Source: Pseudomonadota bacterium (GTDB lineage Bacteria > Myxococcota > Bradymonadia > UBA4248). From it: a stretch of 6,079 nt of DNA. This document shows positions 5,863-6,079 of this stretch, one piece after another (position 1 is the stretch's first letter; each line of letters starts with the position of its first letter). A model generated the notes under the pieces. It did not search any database, was not told the DNA's origin, and worked only from the letters and a program-made list of their open reading frames with translations. Location: NCBI GenBank assembly GCA_017629415.1, contig JAGBXG010000119.1:1-6079 (forward strand), in the 5' to 3' direction. The translations under genes were made by a program, and so were the position numbers.

Positions 5863-5943
5863 CGCGGCTATGCCGGCTATGCCGGCATACGCCTTGCGTT
5901 GCGCGGCTATCTTGCTTCGCAAAATACGCCGCGCAAAATAGCG
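5863..5943. repeat. Right paired-hairpin element, inverted copy of the left element
   Basis: Two hairpins stand side by side. The first (5863-5898) pairs CGCGGCTATGCC (5863-5874) with GGCATACGCCTTGCG (5884-5898) around a 9-nt loop that itself repeats GGCTATGCC. The second (5901-5934) pairs GCGCGGCTAT (5901-5910) with ATACGCCGCGC (5924-5934); inside is a further TTGC-TTC-GCAA stem-loop. Read as reverse complement, 5943-5924 aligns with 21-39 (an indel and a substitution or two) and 5898-5883 matches 66-81 exactly, with nearly equal spacing between the blocks. So the element is a mirrored copy of the one before the first gene. Confidence 0.65.
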
Positions 5944-6035
5944 TGATACTGGCCTGAATCTTCTGCAAAAAAACAAAATTGCAGTTTAGCATTGAGATGG
6001 GGCAGCGAAGAAAAAGATGATTTAAAGATTTCTTG

Positions 6036-6060
6036 GAGGCGCTTTTCTGCCTCTTTTTTT
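6036..6060 (+). terminator. Candidate Rho-independent terminator
   Basis: GAGGC (6036-6040) pairs with GCCTC (6049-6053) around an 8-nt loop and is followed by seven T residues (6054-6060). An additional outer pairing, ATTTCTT (6028-6034) with AAGAAAT (6064-6070), is possible. The stem is short, so strength is uncertain. It could end the kinase transcript. Confidence 0.5.
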
Positions 6061-6079
6061 CGAAAGAAATGATAAAAAA

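Larger units (their letters stand above)
5792..6079. other. Non-coding region downstream of the kinase gene
   Basis: No open reading frame here has a start, ribosome site and length that support a gene; ATG 5997, for example, reaches a stop after seven codons. The region holds the octamer pair, the paired-hairpin element, a small CTGCAA/TTGCAG hairpin with an A-rich 10-nt loop (5963-5984) and a candidate terminator near the right edge. The kinase transcript would therefore carry a structured 3' untranslated region of about 260 bases if it ends at that terminator. Confidence 0.6.

Overview
The window carries four same-strand (+) protein genes that all look envelope- or signalling-related, framed by two GC-rich, structured non-coding regions. 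No rRNA, tRNA, CRISPR array, transposase or known mobile gene was seen. The organism is best guessed as a Myxococcota/deltaproteobacteria-type Gram-negative of moderate GC content. That rests on a Hanks-type Ser/Thr kinase with an H-x-D-I-S-P-P-N catalytic loop, Gram-negative lipoprotein signal peptides, and a TPR-like protein ending in an outer-membrane-type beta-barrel. This is inference from protein style, not an identification.

Layout: (1) 1-190 is a GC-rich non-coding stretch full of nested inverted repeats that can fold into a three-way-junction-like structure. (2) 242-1498 encodes an unrecognised lipoprotein with an EF-hand-like calcium loop, and 1510-3000 encodes an exported TPR-like/beta-barrel protein. 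The stop of the first gene overlaps an ATG of the second, so they very likely form an operon. (3) 3001-3151 is an intergenic gap with an inverted repeat. (4) 3152-4165 encodes a second lipoprotein with a DUF4097-like beta-rich body. (5) 4166-4282 is a gap whose hairpin abuts the ribosome binding site of the next gene. (6) 4283-5791 encodes a tail-anchored Ser/Thr kinase with a non-canonical HND catalytic loop. (7) 5792-6079 is non-coding; it contains an inverted copy of the left-hand hairpin element and ends in a candidate Rho-independent terminator.

How the genes may work together is inference: two lipoproteins, one probable outer-membrane protein and one membrane-tethered cytoplasmic kinase are consistent with an envelope-associated locus. 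Only the first two genes show direct evidence of co-expression. The most unusual features are the mirrored hairpin elements at the two ends, the HND kinase with its C-terminal tail anchor, and the near-identical lipobox-coding DNA of the two lipoproteins.
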